Shown: in pieces, positions 7,881 through 13,304 of the stretch
How the letters are laid out: each line of letters starts with the position of its first letter
How positions within the stretch are numbered: the stretch's first letter is position 1
Assembly: GCA_964401045.1 (NCBI GenBank)
Contig: CAYNXB010000074.1
Span: forward strand, 1-13,304
Direction: 5' to 3'
From: CAYNXB01 sp964401045
GTDB lineage: Bacteria > Pseudomonadota > Alphaproteobacteria > Sphingomonadales > Sphingomonadaceae
Length of the DNA stretch: 13,304 nucleotides
Notes under the pieces: generated by a model
Told to the model about the DNA's origin: nothing
The model's input: the letters and a program-made list of their open reading frames with translations, nothing else
Databases searched by the model: none
Position numbers and translations under genes: made by a program

Positions 7881-9305
7881 TTAGTACCGGTAGTGATCCG
7901 GCTTGTACGGCCCATTAGCCGGCACGCCGATGTAGTCGGCCTGCTGCTTGCTCAGCACGGTCAGCTTGGCGCCGAGCTTGTCGAGGTGCAGCGCGGCGAC
8001 CTTTTCGTCGAGGTGCTTGGGCAGCACGTAGACGTCGTTCTGGTACTGCTCGCCCTTGGTATAGAGTTCGATCTGCGCCAGCACCTGGTTGGTGAAGCTG
8101 CAGCTCATCACGAAGCTCGGGTGCCCGGTTGCGCAGCCGAGGTTCACCAGCCGGCCCTTGGCGAGGATCAGGATCTGCTTGCCGTCCGGGAACGTGACGA
8201 GGTCGGTGCCGGCTTTGATCTCGTTCCAGTCGTAGTTGTCGAGCTGGCCGATCTGGATCTCGCTGTCGAAGTGGCCGATGTTGCACACGATCGACATGTT
8301 TTTCATCGCCTTCATGTGTTCGGCGGTGATCACGTCCTCGTTGCCGGTCGCGGTGACGAAGATGTCGGCGCGGGTCACCGCTTCCTCCATAGTCACCACC
8401 TCGAACCCCTCCATCACCGCCTGCAGCGCGCAGATCGGGTCGATCTCGGTGACCAGCACGCGCGCACCGCCATTGCGGAGCGACTGCGCCGAGCCTTTTC
8501 CGACATCGCCGAACCCGGCAACGCAGGCGACCTTGCCGGCCAGCATCACGTCGGTCGCCCGGCGGATCGCGTCGACCAGGCTCTCGCGGCAGCCGTAGAG
8601 GTTATCGAACTTGGATTTGGTCACGCTGTCGTTCACGTTGATCGCCGGGAACGGCAGCTTGCCCTGCTTGGCGAGGTGGTAGAGCCGGTGAACGCCGGTG
8701 GTGGTCTCTTCCGACACGCCGTGCAGCGCCTTGACCGTCGCCGTCAGGTAGCCGGGCTTGGCCTTTAGGAACGCCTTCAGCGCCCGCTGGAACTCGATCT
8801 CTTCGGCGTTGGCCGGCTCGGGCAGGCTCTCACCCGCCTCGACGCGCGCGCCCCACAGCGCGAACATCGTCGCGTCGCCGCCATCGTCGAGGATGAGGTT
8901 GGCGGTGACGCCCTCCCCGCCGCTCGCTTCCCAGTCGAAGATGTTGCCGACGTAGTCCCAGTATTCGGCGAGGCTTTCACCCTTGATCGCGAACACCGGA
9001 ACGCCGCTCGCCGCGATAGCGGCCGCCGCATGATCCTGCGTCGAGAAGATGTTGCACGTCGCCCAGCGAACCTCGGCCCCGAGCGCGGTCAGCGTCTCGA
9101 TCAGCACGGCGGTCTGGATCGTCATGTGCAGGGAGCCGGTGATGCGTGCGCCCTTCAGGGGCTGCGCCGCACCATATTCGGCGCGCGTGGCCATCAGGCC
9201 CGGCATCTCCGTCTCGGCAATCGCGATCTCCGCCCTGCCGTAATCGGCTAGAGCGATGTCGGCGATGACGTAATCCTGGGCTGCTTCCTTAGCGGCGGTG
9301 GCCAC
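7881..9305 (-). CDS. ahcY: Adenosylhomocysteinase (S-adenosyl-L-homocysteine hydrolase)
   Basis: AhcY reversibly splits S-adenosylhomocysteine into adenosine and homocysteine, clearing the product inhibitor of methyltransferases and feeding the methionine cycle. The cytosolic, NAD-dependent enzyme is 474 aa. Visible are GSLHMTIQTAVLIETL (57-72), LDDGGD (139-144), the substrate residues in VNDSVTKSKFDNLYGCR (K230, D234), the NAD-binding loop GFGDVGKGSA (264-273), NIGHFDSEI (342-350) and the conserved C-terminus KPDHYRY. An insertion around 150-190 is typical of the longer proteobacterial form. The GTG start at 9305 has GAGGAG (9320-9315) nine bases upstream. An in-frame TTG at 9350 would add 15 residues but lies beside the T-tract of an upstream terminator and has no support. 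Confidence 0.98.
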   Translation of the reverse strand: MATAAKEAAQDYVIADIALADYGRAEIAIAETEMPGLMATRAEYGAAQPLKGARITGSLHMTIQTAVLIETLTALGAEVRWATCNIFSTQDHAAAAIAASGVPVFAIKGESLAEYWDYVGNIFDWEASGGEGVTANLILDDGGDATMFALWGARVEAGESLPEPANAEEIEFQRALKAFLKAKPGYLTATVKALHGVSEETTTGVHRLYHLAKQGKLPFPAINVNDSVTKSKFDNLYGCRESLVDAIRRATDVMLAGKVACVAGFGDVGKGSAQSLRNGGARVLVTEIDPICALQAVMEGFEVVTMEEAVTRADIFVTATGNEDVITAEHMKAMKNMSIVCNIGHFDSEIQIGQLDNYDWNEIKAGTDLVTFPDGKQILILAKGRLVNLGCATGHPSFVMSCSFTNQVLAQIELYTKGEQYQNDVYVLPKHLDEKVAALHLDKLGAKLTVLSKQQADYIGVPANGPYKPDHYRY

Positions 9306-9314
9306 GGGCGTTCT

Positions 9315-9320
9315 CTCCTC
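9315..9320 (-). promoter_or_regulatory. Ribosome binding site that fixes the ahcY GTG start
   Basis: GAGGAG on the minus strand lies nine bases before the GTG at 9305. It is the strongest Shine-Dalgarno match in the leader and decides against the upstream TTG. Confidence 0.75.
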
Positions 9321-9347
9321 GGTCGCGGAATGCTCGCGCCGTCCGCA

Positions 9348-9380
9348 CAAAAAGAGGGCGGCGTTTGGAAACGCCGCCCT
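9348..9380 (-). terminator. Intrinsic terminator in the leader of ahcY
   Basis: On the minus strand an 11-bp perfect stem (AGGGCGGCGTT pairing with AACGCCGCCCT, 9355-9380, tetraloop) is followed by CTTTTTG. This is a textbook intrinsic terminator, working only in the minus direction because the other side has no T-run. It lies 67 bases past the stop of the secreted-protein gene and ends 44 bases before the ahcY start. It most simply ends the upstream transcript, but the tight spacing leaves little room for a separate ahcY promoter. Confidence 0.85.
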
Positions 9381-9446
9381 TAGACGCTCTTGGGAGGGAA
9401 CGTAAAGTGTATGCGTTGGCCGGTGCCCGGGCCGGCCTAAGTTACC

Positions 9447-9908
9447 TTAGTGACCTGCCGCGAGGGCGACGCGACCACGACCCGAACCAAGGTATTCGTC
9501 AGCCGCGGCCAGCAGCACACCAGGCTGCTGCTTTGCCGCGAGTTCACGCGCGACCTGCTTGAGGCCGGCGCAATCGAGCCACGGATGACCATTGCCATAG
9601 GCGTTGGCCATGCCGGTGCTGATCTTGTCGAGCGCCCGCTTCGCGCCGACGGTGCCCTGGCGCTTGCTCAGATCCGCCTTGAGCGTGTTACTCGCCGCGT
9701 TGAGCTCGGCCAGGTGCGAGGCAGAGAAGCGCTCATAATCCGCCTGGAAGTTGTCCGCCCCCTTGCGGCAACGCAGCGCCGTGACCATCAGCATGATGTC
9801 CAGCTTGCGAATCTTTTCCGCGGAATCGACCGGCGTTGCCCCCGCCGGCGCCGCGAGCACCATCGACAATGCGGCAACCCCCGCCGCAATCCCCGATATC
9901 CTGTTCAT
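9447..9908 (-). CDS. Small secreted protein with two conserved-looking cysteines, function unknown
   Basis: I do not recognise a named domain. The 153-aa product starts with a clear Sec signal: MNRIS, a hydrophobic stretch (about 7-22), and a likely cleavage after AGA at 24, so the mature protein is periplasmic or secreted. It is mostly helical in character and has exactly two cysteines, C47 (TALRCRKG) and C113 (LDCAGLKQVA), which could form a disulfide. Other notable parts are ADYERFSASHLAELN (56-70) and ISTGMANAYGNGHP (96-109). The ATG at 9908 has GGAG eight bases upstream; a TTG six bases earlier sits only two bases from that site and is rejected. It is just upstream of ahcY on the same strand, separated by a terminator. 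Neighbour-based labels linking it to adenosylhomocysteine would have no support in the protein itself. Confidence 0.8.
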   Translation of the reverse strand: MNRISGIAAGVAALSMVLAAPAGATPVDSAEKIRKLDIMLMVTALRCRKGADNFQADYERFSASHLAELNAASNTLKADLSKRQGTVGAKRALDKISTGMANAYGNGHPWLDCAGLKQVARELAAKQQPGVLLAAADEYLGSGRGRVALAAGH

Positions 9909-10109
9909 GTCCAAGTCTCCAAACGGGCCCGATCCCGTTGAAGTGCTTGTGGCCCAGGAGCGTTTACCCGTTCTTCAACATCGAAGGTGAAGAGGTTTTA
10001 ACGGTTCTCGCGAGGTCCGAATTTACCATGGCGAGCGGCGGAAGAGGTTGCGCCAGCCGCGCTTGTCGCCATATCCGGCTAACCGACCCGAGATAAAGGA
10101 CAGGCGAAA
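9909..10109. promoter_or_regulatory. Divergent intergenic region with nested inverted repeats
   Basis: This 201-base gap separates the secreted-protein gene (-) and the peroxiredoxin gene (+), so it should hold both promoters. Two inverted repeats are visible: AACGGG (9922-9927) with CCCGTT (9934-9939), and GTTGAAG (9937-9943) with CTTCAAC (9973-9979). CCCGTT recurs at 9967-9972. I cannot assign convincing -35/-10 boxes on either strand. AAGGA at 10096-10100 is the likely ribosome binding site for the peroxiredoxin. Confidence 0.4.
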
Positions 10110-10589
10110 ATGACAATCAAGGTGGGCGACCGAATCCCCGACGTGAAGCTGGTCAAGGCGACCGAATCGGGCCCCGAAGCGGTCCAGTCGAGCGACTATT
10201 TCGCCGGCAAGAAGGTAGCGCTGTTCGCGGTGCCCGGCGCGTTCACCCCGACTTGTTCGGCCAAGCACCTGCCGGGCTACGTCGACAAGGCAGCCGAGCT
10301 CAAGTCCAAGGGTATCGACGAAGTTGCCGCGACCGCGGTCAACGACGCGTTCGTGCTCGGCGCCTGGAACAAGAGCGGCGGATCGAGCGACATCACGATG
10401 CTTGCCGACGGCAACGGCGAGTTCGCCGATGCGCTCGGGCTGACGATGGACGGCTCTGGTTTCGGCATGGGCAAGCGTAGCCAGCGCTACTCGATGATCG
10501 TCGACGATGGCGTGGTGAAGGAACTCAACGTCGAGGCGCCGGGCGACTTCTCGGTTTCGAGCGCGGAGCACATGCTCGGGCAGCTCTAG
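10110..10589 (+). CDS. Peroxiredoxin, Prx5-like, single cysteine
   Basis: This is a cytosolic thiol peroxidase of the Prx5 group that reduces hydrogen peroxide and organic hydroperoxides. The 159-aa protein has the active site PGAFTPTC (42-49) with T46 and peroxidatic cysteine C49. The supporting arginine is R126 in RSQRYSMIV. LADGNGEFADALGL (98-111) and an HMLGQL end are typical of bacterial members. There is no second cysteine and no signal peptide, so the sulfenic acid must be resolved by an outside thiol such as glutathione or a glutaredoxin. The ATG has AAGGA nine bases upstream. It is likely a single-gene transcript and converges on the SGNH hydrolase gene with only 6 bases between the two stops, leaving no room for separate terminators outside the genes. 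Confidence 0.95.
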   Translation: MTIKVGDRIPDVKLVKATESGPEAVQSSDYFAGKKVALFAVPGAFTPTCSAKHLPGYVDKAAELKSKGIDEVAATAVNDAFVLGAWNKSGGSSDITMLADGNGEFADALGLTMDGSGFGMGKRSQRYSMIVDDGVVKELNVEAPGDFSVSSAEHMLGQL

Positions 10590-10595
10590 CCCCCG

Positions 10596-11960
10596 TCACA
10601 TCAGGTCGGCGTCGTTCACGCCGGCGATCACCCCGTCGCGAATGCGCGAGGCGAGCGCCGGCAGACGGCGGCCGATCTCCTGCACGATACGCGTGCCGAT
10701 CTCGGCATGGCCGGCAATCGAACGGTGGACGTAGTCTCCGCTCAGCCGGTCGGCGTTGCCGGTGGTGCTTCCGGGCGTGCCGACTTTGCCGCTCCCATAA
10801 ATCCACGGATCGGGATTGGCCGCGCTGCCGATCGTTTCGATAAACAGGCAGTTGCGCGGATATTTGGCGGCCGCCGCTTTCTTGCGGTCCTGCTTGGTCG
10901 CCATCGCATTGGTGTTGGTGTTGTAGGCTTCGGTCCCGCTGGAGCTGCCCGGCCCGACCATGCAGATGATCGTTTCGGGGTTGCTCGCCAGCACGATGTC
11001 GATCCAGTCTTCCACCGCCTTCTGGAAGGCATTCGCGGCGGCCGGGTCCGCCGCACTGTCGTTGCGGCCGCCGATCTCGATCACGACGTCGAACGGTCCG
11101 TAGGCAGGGAAGTCTACATTGGCCCGCTCGACGAAGTCGGATCGCGTGGCGCCGTTATCGGCGATAAAGCCGGTCGCGCCTACGCCCTGTGCCCACAGGT
11201 CGGGCTGCCCGGTAAGCGCGCGGATTGTCTGCCCGATCTGTCCCACCAGGGCGAGTTTCTTGTCCGCCGTATCGACGATAGTGTTGACCAGGCTGTCGCC
11301 GAACAGGCTCATCTTGAGCGTGTCCGCCCGGTGCCACGGCTCGACGCTATAGGTCGGCGGAACCACGACGCCCCGGAAGTAGATCGGGCCTTCGTCCCAT
11401 TCGAGTTCGACGCGCTTGAAGCCCGCCGCGCCGAAATCGAACAACTGATAGCGTCCGGCGTTCGCGGTGACGCCGTCGATCGAGTAGTTTCCGATCAGTC
11501 CCGTCTGAACGTACTCGCCGTTCACTTTCATGCGCCAGCCATTCAGCTCGCCGTGCCAGATCTCGAACTTGTCGGCCCAGGTGGTGAAGCGCACCACGCC
11601 GCTCTGCGCCTCGGTTTCGCCGGAGGCCGGATCGCTGCCGTTGCCGGTGTGGTAGGACCAGCAGCCAAGCTGGATGTTCTGCGGGTAGCTGGAGCCGCGC
11701 GGCCGCCACTGTCCGCCGTAGAGCGCGTAGCAATGGCGGAAGTCGTTGGCCGCGGTCGAGGCGGAGATGCCGTAGGTCTTGCCGCCGGTGATCGTGCTGG
11801 CGGTCGCCAGCGACATCGTCGGCACGGAGGCAGCAAGTCTCGGCAGGCCTCTCGGCAGGTTCTCCGCAATCCCCCGTGCGAGCGCATCGATCGTCGCAAG
11901 GCGGCGCGCGGCCCCGCGGTTCTGCAAGGCGAGGCCGCGGGCGACAAAATCGTAAGGCAT
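10596..11960 (-). CDS. SGNH/GDSL hydrolase with N-terminal beta-rich domain (probable esterase or deacetylase)
   Basis: The 454-aa protein carries all the blocks of an SGNH hydrolase in its C-terminal half: nucleophile S223 in SLFGDSLV, glycines in GVGATGF (259-265), N300 in GGRND, and the dyad D409-x-x-H412 in DYVHRSIAGH. Such enzymes hydrolyse esters, often acetyl or acyl groups on carbohydrates. Residues of about 85-205 look like a beta-sandwich (alternating aromatic segments such as VRFTTWADKFEIWHG), a layout reminiscent of carbohydrate esterases with a jelly-roll domain before the SGNH domain; this is inference. The first 40 residues are helical and contain no signal peptide, odd for a polysaccharide-acting enzyme. 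The start at 11960 has TGGAGAT seven bases upstream; an in-frame ATG 72 bases earlier lacks support. A phage tail-associated or capsule-modifying origin is possible. The substrate is unknown. Confidence 0.85.
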   Translation of the reverse strand: MPYDFVARGLALQNRGAARRLATIDALARGIAENLPRGLPRLAASVPTMSLATASTITGGKTYGISASTAANDFRHCYALYGGQWRPRGSSYPQNIQLGCWSYHTGNGSDPASGETEAQSGVVRFTTWADKFEIWHGELNGWRMKVNGEYVQTGLIGNYSIDGVTANAGRYQLFDFGAAGFKRVELEWDEGPIYFRGVVVPPTYSVEPWHRADTLKMSLFGDSLVNTIVDTADKKLALVGQIGQTIRALTGQPDLWAQGVGATGFIADNGATRSDFVERANVDFPAYGPFDVVIEIGGRNDSAADPAAANAFQKAVEDWIDIVLASNPETIICMVGPGSSSGTEAYNTNTNAMATKQDRKKAAAAKYPRNCLFIETIGSAANPDPWIYGSGKVGTPGSTTGNADRLSGDYVHRSIAGHAEIGTRIVQEIGRRLPALASRIRDGVIAGVNDADLM

Positions 11961-12054
11961 GGCCGATCTCCAAAATCGCGAGTCGGGAGATTGATAACCA
12001 TATCGGTTCGTGTAGGAAAATGGTTTATCCAAAAATTCATGTGACGGCGTGCAC
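11961..12054. promoter_or_regulatory. AT-rich upstream region of the SGNH gene with a palindrome
   Basis: About 60 bases (11990-12045) are distinctly AT-rich compared with the surrounding sequence. GATAACCA (11993-12000) is mirrored by TGGTTTATC (12021-12029), an 8-bp inverted repeat with one extra T, and a smaller AACC/GGTT pair (11996-11999, 12005-12008) is nested in it. This is where the SGNH promoter should be, and the palindrome could be an operator. I cannot fix the -10 and -35 boxes. Confidence 0.35.
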
Positions 12055-12080
12055 GGAACTTTGCCGCCGGCTCACCTGTT
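12055..12080 (+). promoter_or_regulatory. Candidate EcfG (general stress sigma factor) promoter of the hemerythrin gene
   Basis: GGAAC (12055-12059), a 17-base spacer and TGTT (12077-12080) match the alphaproteobacterial EcfG pattern GGAAC-N16/17-cGTT except for T in place of the first C. The predicted transcript start, several bases past TGTT, would leave a leader of about 25-30 bases before the ATG at 12115, with the ribosome binding site inside it. It also rules out the in-frame ATG at 12049, which lies upstream of the promoter. Confidence 0.6.
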
Positions 12081-12102
12081 CTCGGGGCAACCAACCAATC
12101 GC

Positions 12103-12108
12103 GAGGGA
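12103..12108 (+). promoter_or_regulatory. Ribosome binding site that fixes the hemerythrin start
   Basis: GAGGGA lies six bases before the ATG at 12115, supporting that start over the in-frame ATG at 12049. Confidence 0.7.
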
Positions 12109-12114
12109 ACACCG

Positions 12115-12606
12115 ATGACCGGCACCGCCGATATTTTCGACCGACTGATCCAGGATCACGACCTGCACCGCGACCTCATCGCCCGCATCGAACGGACGAG
12201 CGGCGACGAGCCCGCCCGCGCCGATCTGTTCGCGCGGCTGACGAAGGAGCTCAAAAGCCACGCCTCCGCTGAGGAGCAGGCGCTCTACTCCACGATGATG
12301 CGCAAGCCCGAGACGACCGACGAGACCCGCCATTCGGTAGCCGAGCACCATGAGGTCGAAGTCGCGCTCAACGATCTTGCCGCAACCGAATTGGCATCGT
12401 CGGAGTGGGACGAGAAGTTCGGCCACCTGCGCCACCGCTACCTCCACCACATCGAAGAGGAGGAGGACGAGCACTTTCCGGATTTCGCAAAGCACCTGAG
12501 CGCCGACGACGAGGCGCACATGCGCACCGTGTTCGACCGGCGCAAGGAAGCAGAATGCGCCCAGGCCGAAGTCACTCCGGAACCGATGGACGAGGCCAAG
12601 GAATAA
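12115..12606 (+). CDS. Hemerythrin HHE-domain protein
   Basis: This is a 163-aa cytosolic four-helix-bundle protein of the hemerythrin (HHE) family, which binds a non-heme di-iron centre. Candidate ligands fall in the usual order: H15 in QDHDLHR, H49 and E53 in SHASAEE, H78/H79 in AEHHE, H111/H112 and an acidic cluster in LHHIEEEEDEH (110-120). Family members sense or store oxygen, or scavenge nitric oxide or iron under stress; which applies here cannot be read from the sequence. The acidic tail of about 25 residues (EAECAQAEV onward) lies outside the bundle. A GGAAC-N17-TGTT element upstream suggests control by the general stress response. The gene is divergent from the SGNH hydrolase gene and precedes folE on the same strand by 93 bases. 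Confidence 0.92.
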   Translation: MTGTADIFDRLIQDHDLHRDLIARIERTSGDEPARADLFARLTKELKSHASAEEQALYSTMMRKPETTDETRHSVAEHHEVEVALNDLAATELASSEWDEKFGHLRHRYLHHIEEEEDEHFPDFAKHLSADDEAHMRTVFDRRKEAECAQAEVTPEPMDEAKE

Positions 12607-12610
12607 CACT

Positions 12611-12648
12611 GCCCCGGAAACAACCATGACGTGGCCTTTTCCGGCGGC
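12611..12648. other. Stem-loop between the hemerythrin gene and folE
   Basis: CCGGAAA (12614-12620) pairs with TTTCCGG (12638-12644), and flanking GCC/GGC (12611-12613, 12646-12648) extends the stem past a one-base bulge. The loop is 17 bases. No T-tract follows on the + strand, so it is at best a weak or Rho-assisted terminator, or an mRNA-stability element. Confidence 0.35.
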
Positions 12649-12699
12649 ACCGCTTATGGCGCGCCCGAACTCTAGGAACGCCGCAGGGAAAAGACGAAA

Positions 12700-13304
12700 A
12701 TGAGCAGCCTGGAAGGGCCTGACGAGGACATATCGACAAGCAAGCCGCCGGTGCCCGAAGATGTGCAGGATGCGATCCGCACGTTGATCCGCTGGGCCGG
12801 CGACGAACCTTCGCGCGAAGGGCTGCGCGACACCCCGCAGCGGGTGGCGCGCGCCTGGAAGGAATATTGCGTCGGCTACGGCGAGGACCCTGCCATCCAC
12901 CTCAAGCGGGTGTTCAAGGAGGTCGGCGGCTACGACGAGATCGTGCTGCTCAAGGACATCCCGTTCCAGTCCCACTGCGAACATCACCTTGCGCCGATTA
13001 TCGGCAAGGCGGCGATCGCCTACCTGCCGGACAAGCGCGTCGTCGGAATCTCCAAGCTTGCGCGCGTACTCCACGGGTTCGCCCGCCGGTTGCAGATCCA
13101 GGAGCGGCTCACCGCCCAGGTCGCGCAGTGCATCCAGGAAGGCCTGGAACCGCGCGGCGTGGCGGTGGTGATCGAGGCAAGCCATGCGTGCATGACCGCC
13201 CGCGGCGTGCGCACCCCTGGCGTCACCATGGTCACCAGCCACGTCATGGGCCTGTTCCGCACCGACCATCGCAGCCGCGAGGAAGTGCTCAAGCTGATGG
13301 GGTA
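12700..13304 (+). CDS. folE: GTP cyclohydrolase I FolE (3' end at window edge)
   Basis: FolE converts GTP to 7,8-dihydroneopterin triphosphate, the first step of folate (and pterin) synthesis. 201 complete codons are visible, reading from MSSLEGPDEDIS to SREEVLKLMG; the last two bases, TA, are either the start of the stop codon or of one more residue such as tyrosine, so the gene is nearly complete. The zinc ligands are C93 and H96 in SHCEHH and C164 in SHACMTARG; their 71-residue spacing equals that of C110 and C181 in the E. coli enzyme. GISKLARVL and RLTAQVA are typical family segments. It is therefore the zinc-type FolE, not the FolE2 type. AGGGAA upstream of the ATG is a plausible ribosome binding site. 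Confidence 0.97.
   Translation, partial: MSSLEGPDEDISTSKPPVPEDVQDAIRTLIRWAGDEPSREGLRDTPQRVARAWKEYCVGYGEDPAIHLKRVFKEVGGYDEIVLLKDIPFQSHCEHHLAPIIGKAAIAYLPDKRVVGISKLARVLHGFARRLQIQERLTAQVAQCIQEGLEPRGVAVVIEASHACMTARGVRTPGVTMVTSHVMGLFRTDHRSREEVLKLMG

Noticed and set aside
9306..9446. A known SAH or SAM riboswitch in the ahcY leader
   Set aside because: I could not match the short leader to any riboswitch consensus I know; only the terminator is clear, so no riboswitch is annotated.
10707..12044. 445-codon open frame on the + strand opposite the SGNH gene
   Set aside because: No motifs or ribosome binding site; the minus strand has the full SGNH catalytic set.
12037..13269. 410-codon open frame on the minus strand spanning the hemerythrin gene and folE
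   Set aside because: It crosses two well-identified + strand genes and their promoter, and has no family features.
1..13304. CRISPR array, tRNA, rRNA, insertion sequence or prophage
   Set aside because: No regularly spaced repeats, RNA gene signatures, transposase or phage structural genes were seen on either strand.

Overview
This is a GC-rich window of ordinary alphaproteobacterial chromosome, most likely from a member of the Sphingomonadales. The supports are an alphaproteobacterial-type AddAB pair, a DivL-type histidine-kinase-like protein with tyrosine at the phosphorylation site, the AmgK/MurU cell-wall recycling pair, a candidate EcfG-type stress promoter, and an intergenic repeat of a kind I know from sphingomonad genomes. 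The order assignment is an inference. There is no rRNA, tRNA, CRISPR array, insertion sequence or clear prophage. No stretch without a gene exceeds about 200 bases.

Positions 1-7786, all minus strand, read in transcription order: divL (cell-polarity pseudokinase), a 118-bp gap with a REP-like repeat pair, then tsaE, amgK, murU, addB and the first 72 codons of addA, cut by the left edge. From tsaE to addA every junction overlaps by 4 or 8 bases, so these five genes look translationally coupled. The set combines tRNA t6A modification (TsaE), conversion of recycled amino sugars to UDP-activated precursors (AmgK then MurU) and double-strand-break repair (AddB, AddA).

Positions 7787-9908, minus strand: a small secreted two-cysteine protein of unknown function lies upstream of ahcY (S-adenosylhomocysteine hydrolase). 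A strong intrinsic terminator sits only 44 bases before the ahcY start. A second perfect hairpin lies between ahcY and divL.

Positions 9909-13304, mixed strands: a one-cysteine Prx5-like peroxiredoxin (+) converges on a two-domain SGNH/GDSL hydrolase (-) with a 6-base gap. The hydrolase is divergent from a hemerythrin-domain protein (+). The hemerythrin gene has a GGAAC-N17-TGTT element at the expected distance, matching promoters of the alphaproteobacterial general stress sigma factor EcfG. folE (GTP cyclohydrolase I) follows and runs into the right edge at or within about one codon of its end.

Nothing here amounts to a wholly new multi-gene system. The points most worth a second look are the Y-for-H DivL homologue, the terminator in the ahcY leader, the uncharacterised secreted protein before it, the signal-less SGNH hydrolase with its AT-rich, palindrome-bearing upstream region, and the stress promoter on the hemerythrin gene. 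All calls come from reading the sequence; no database search was run.
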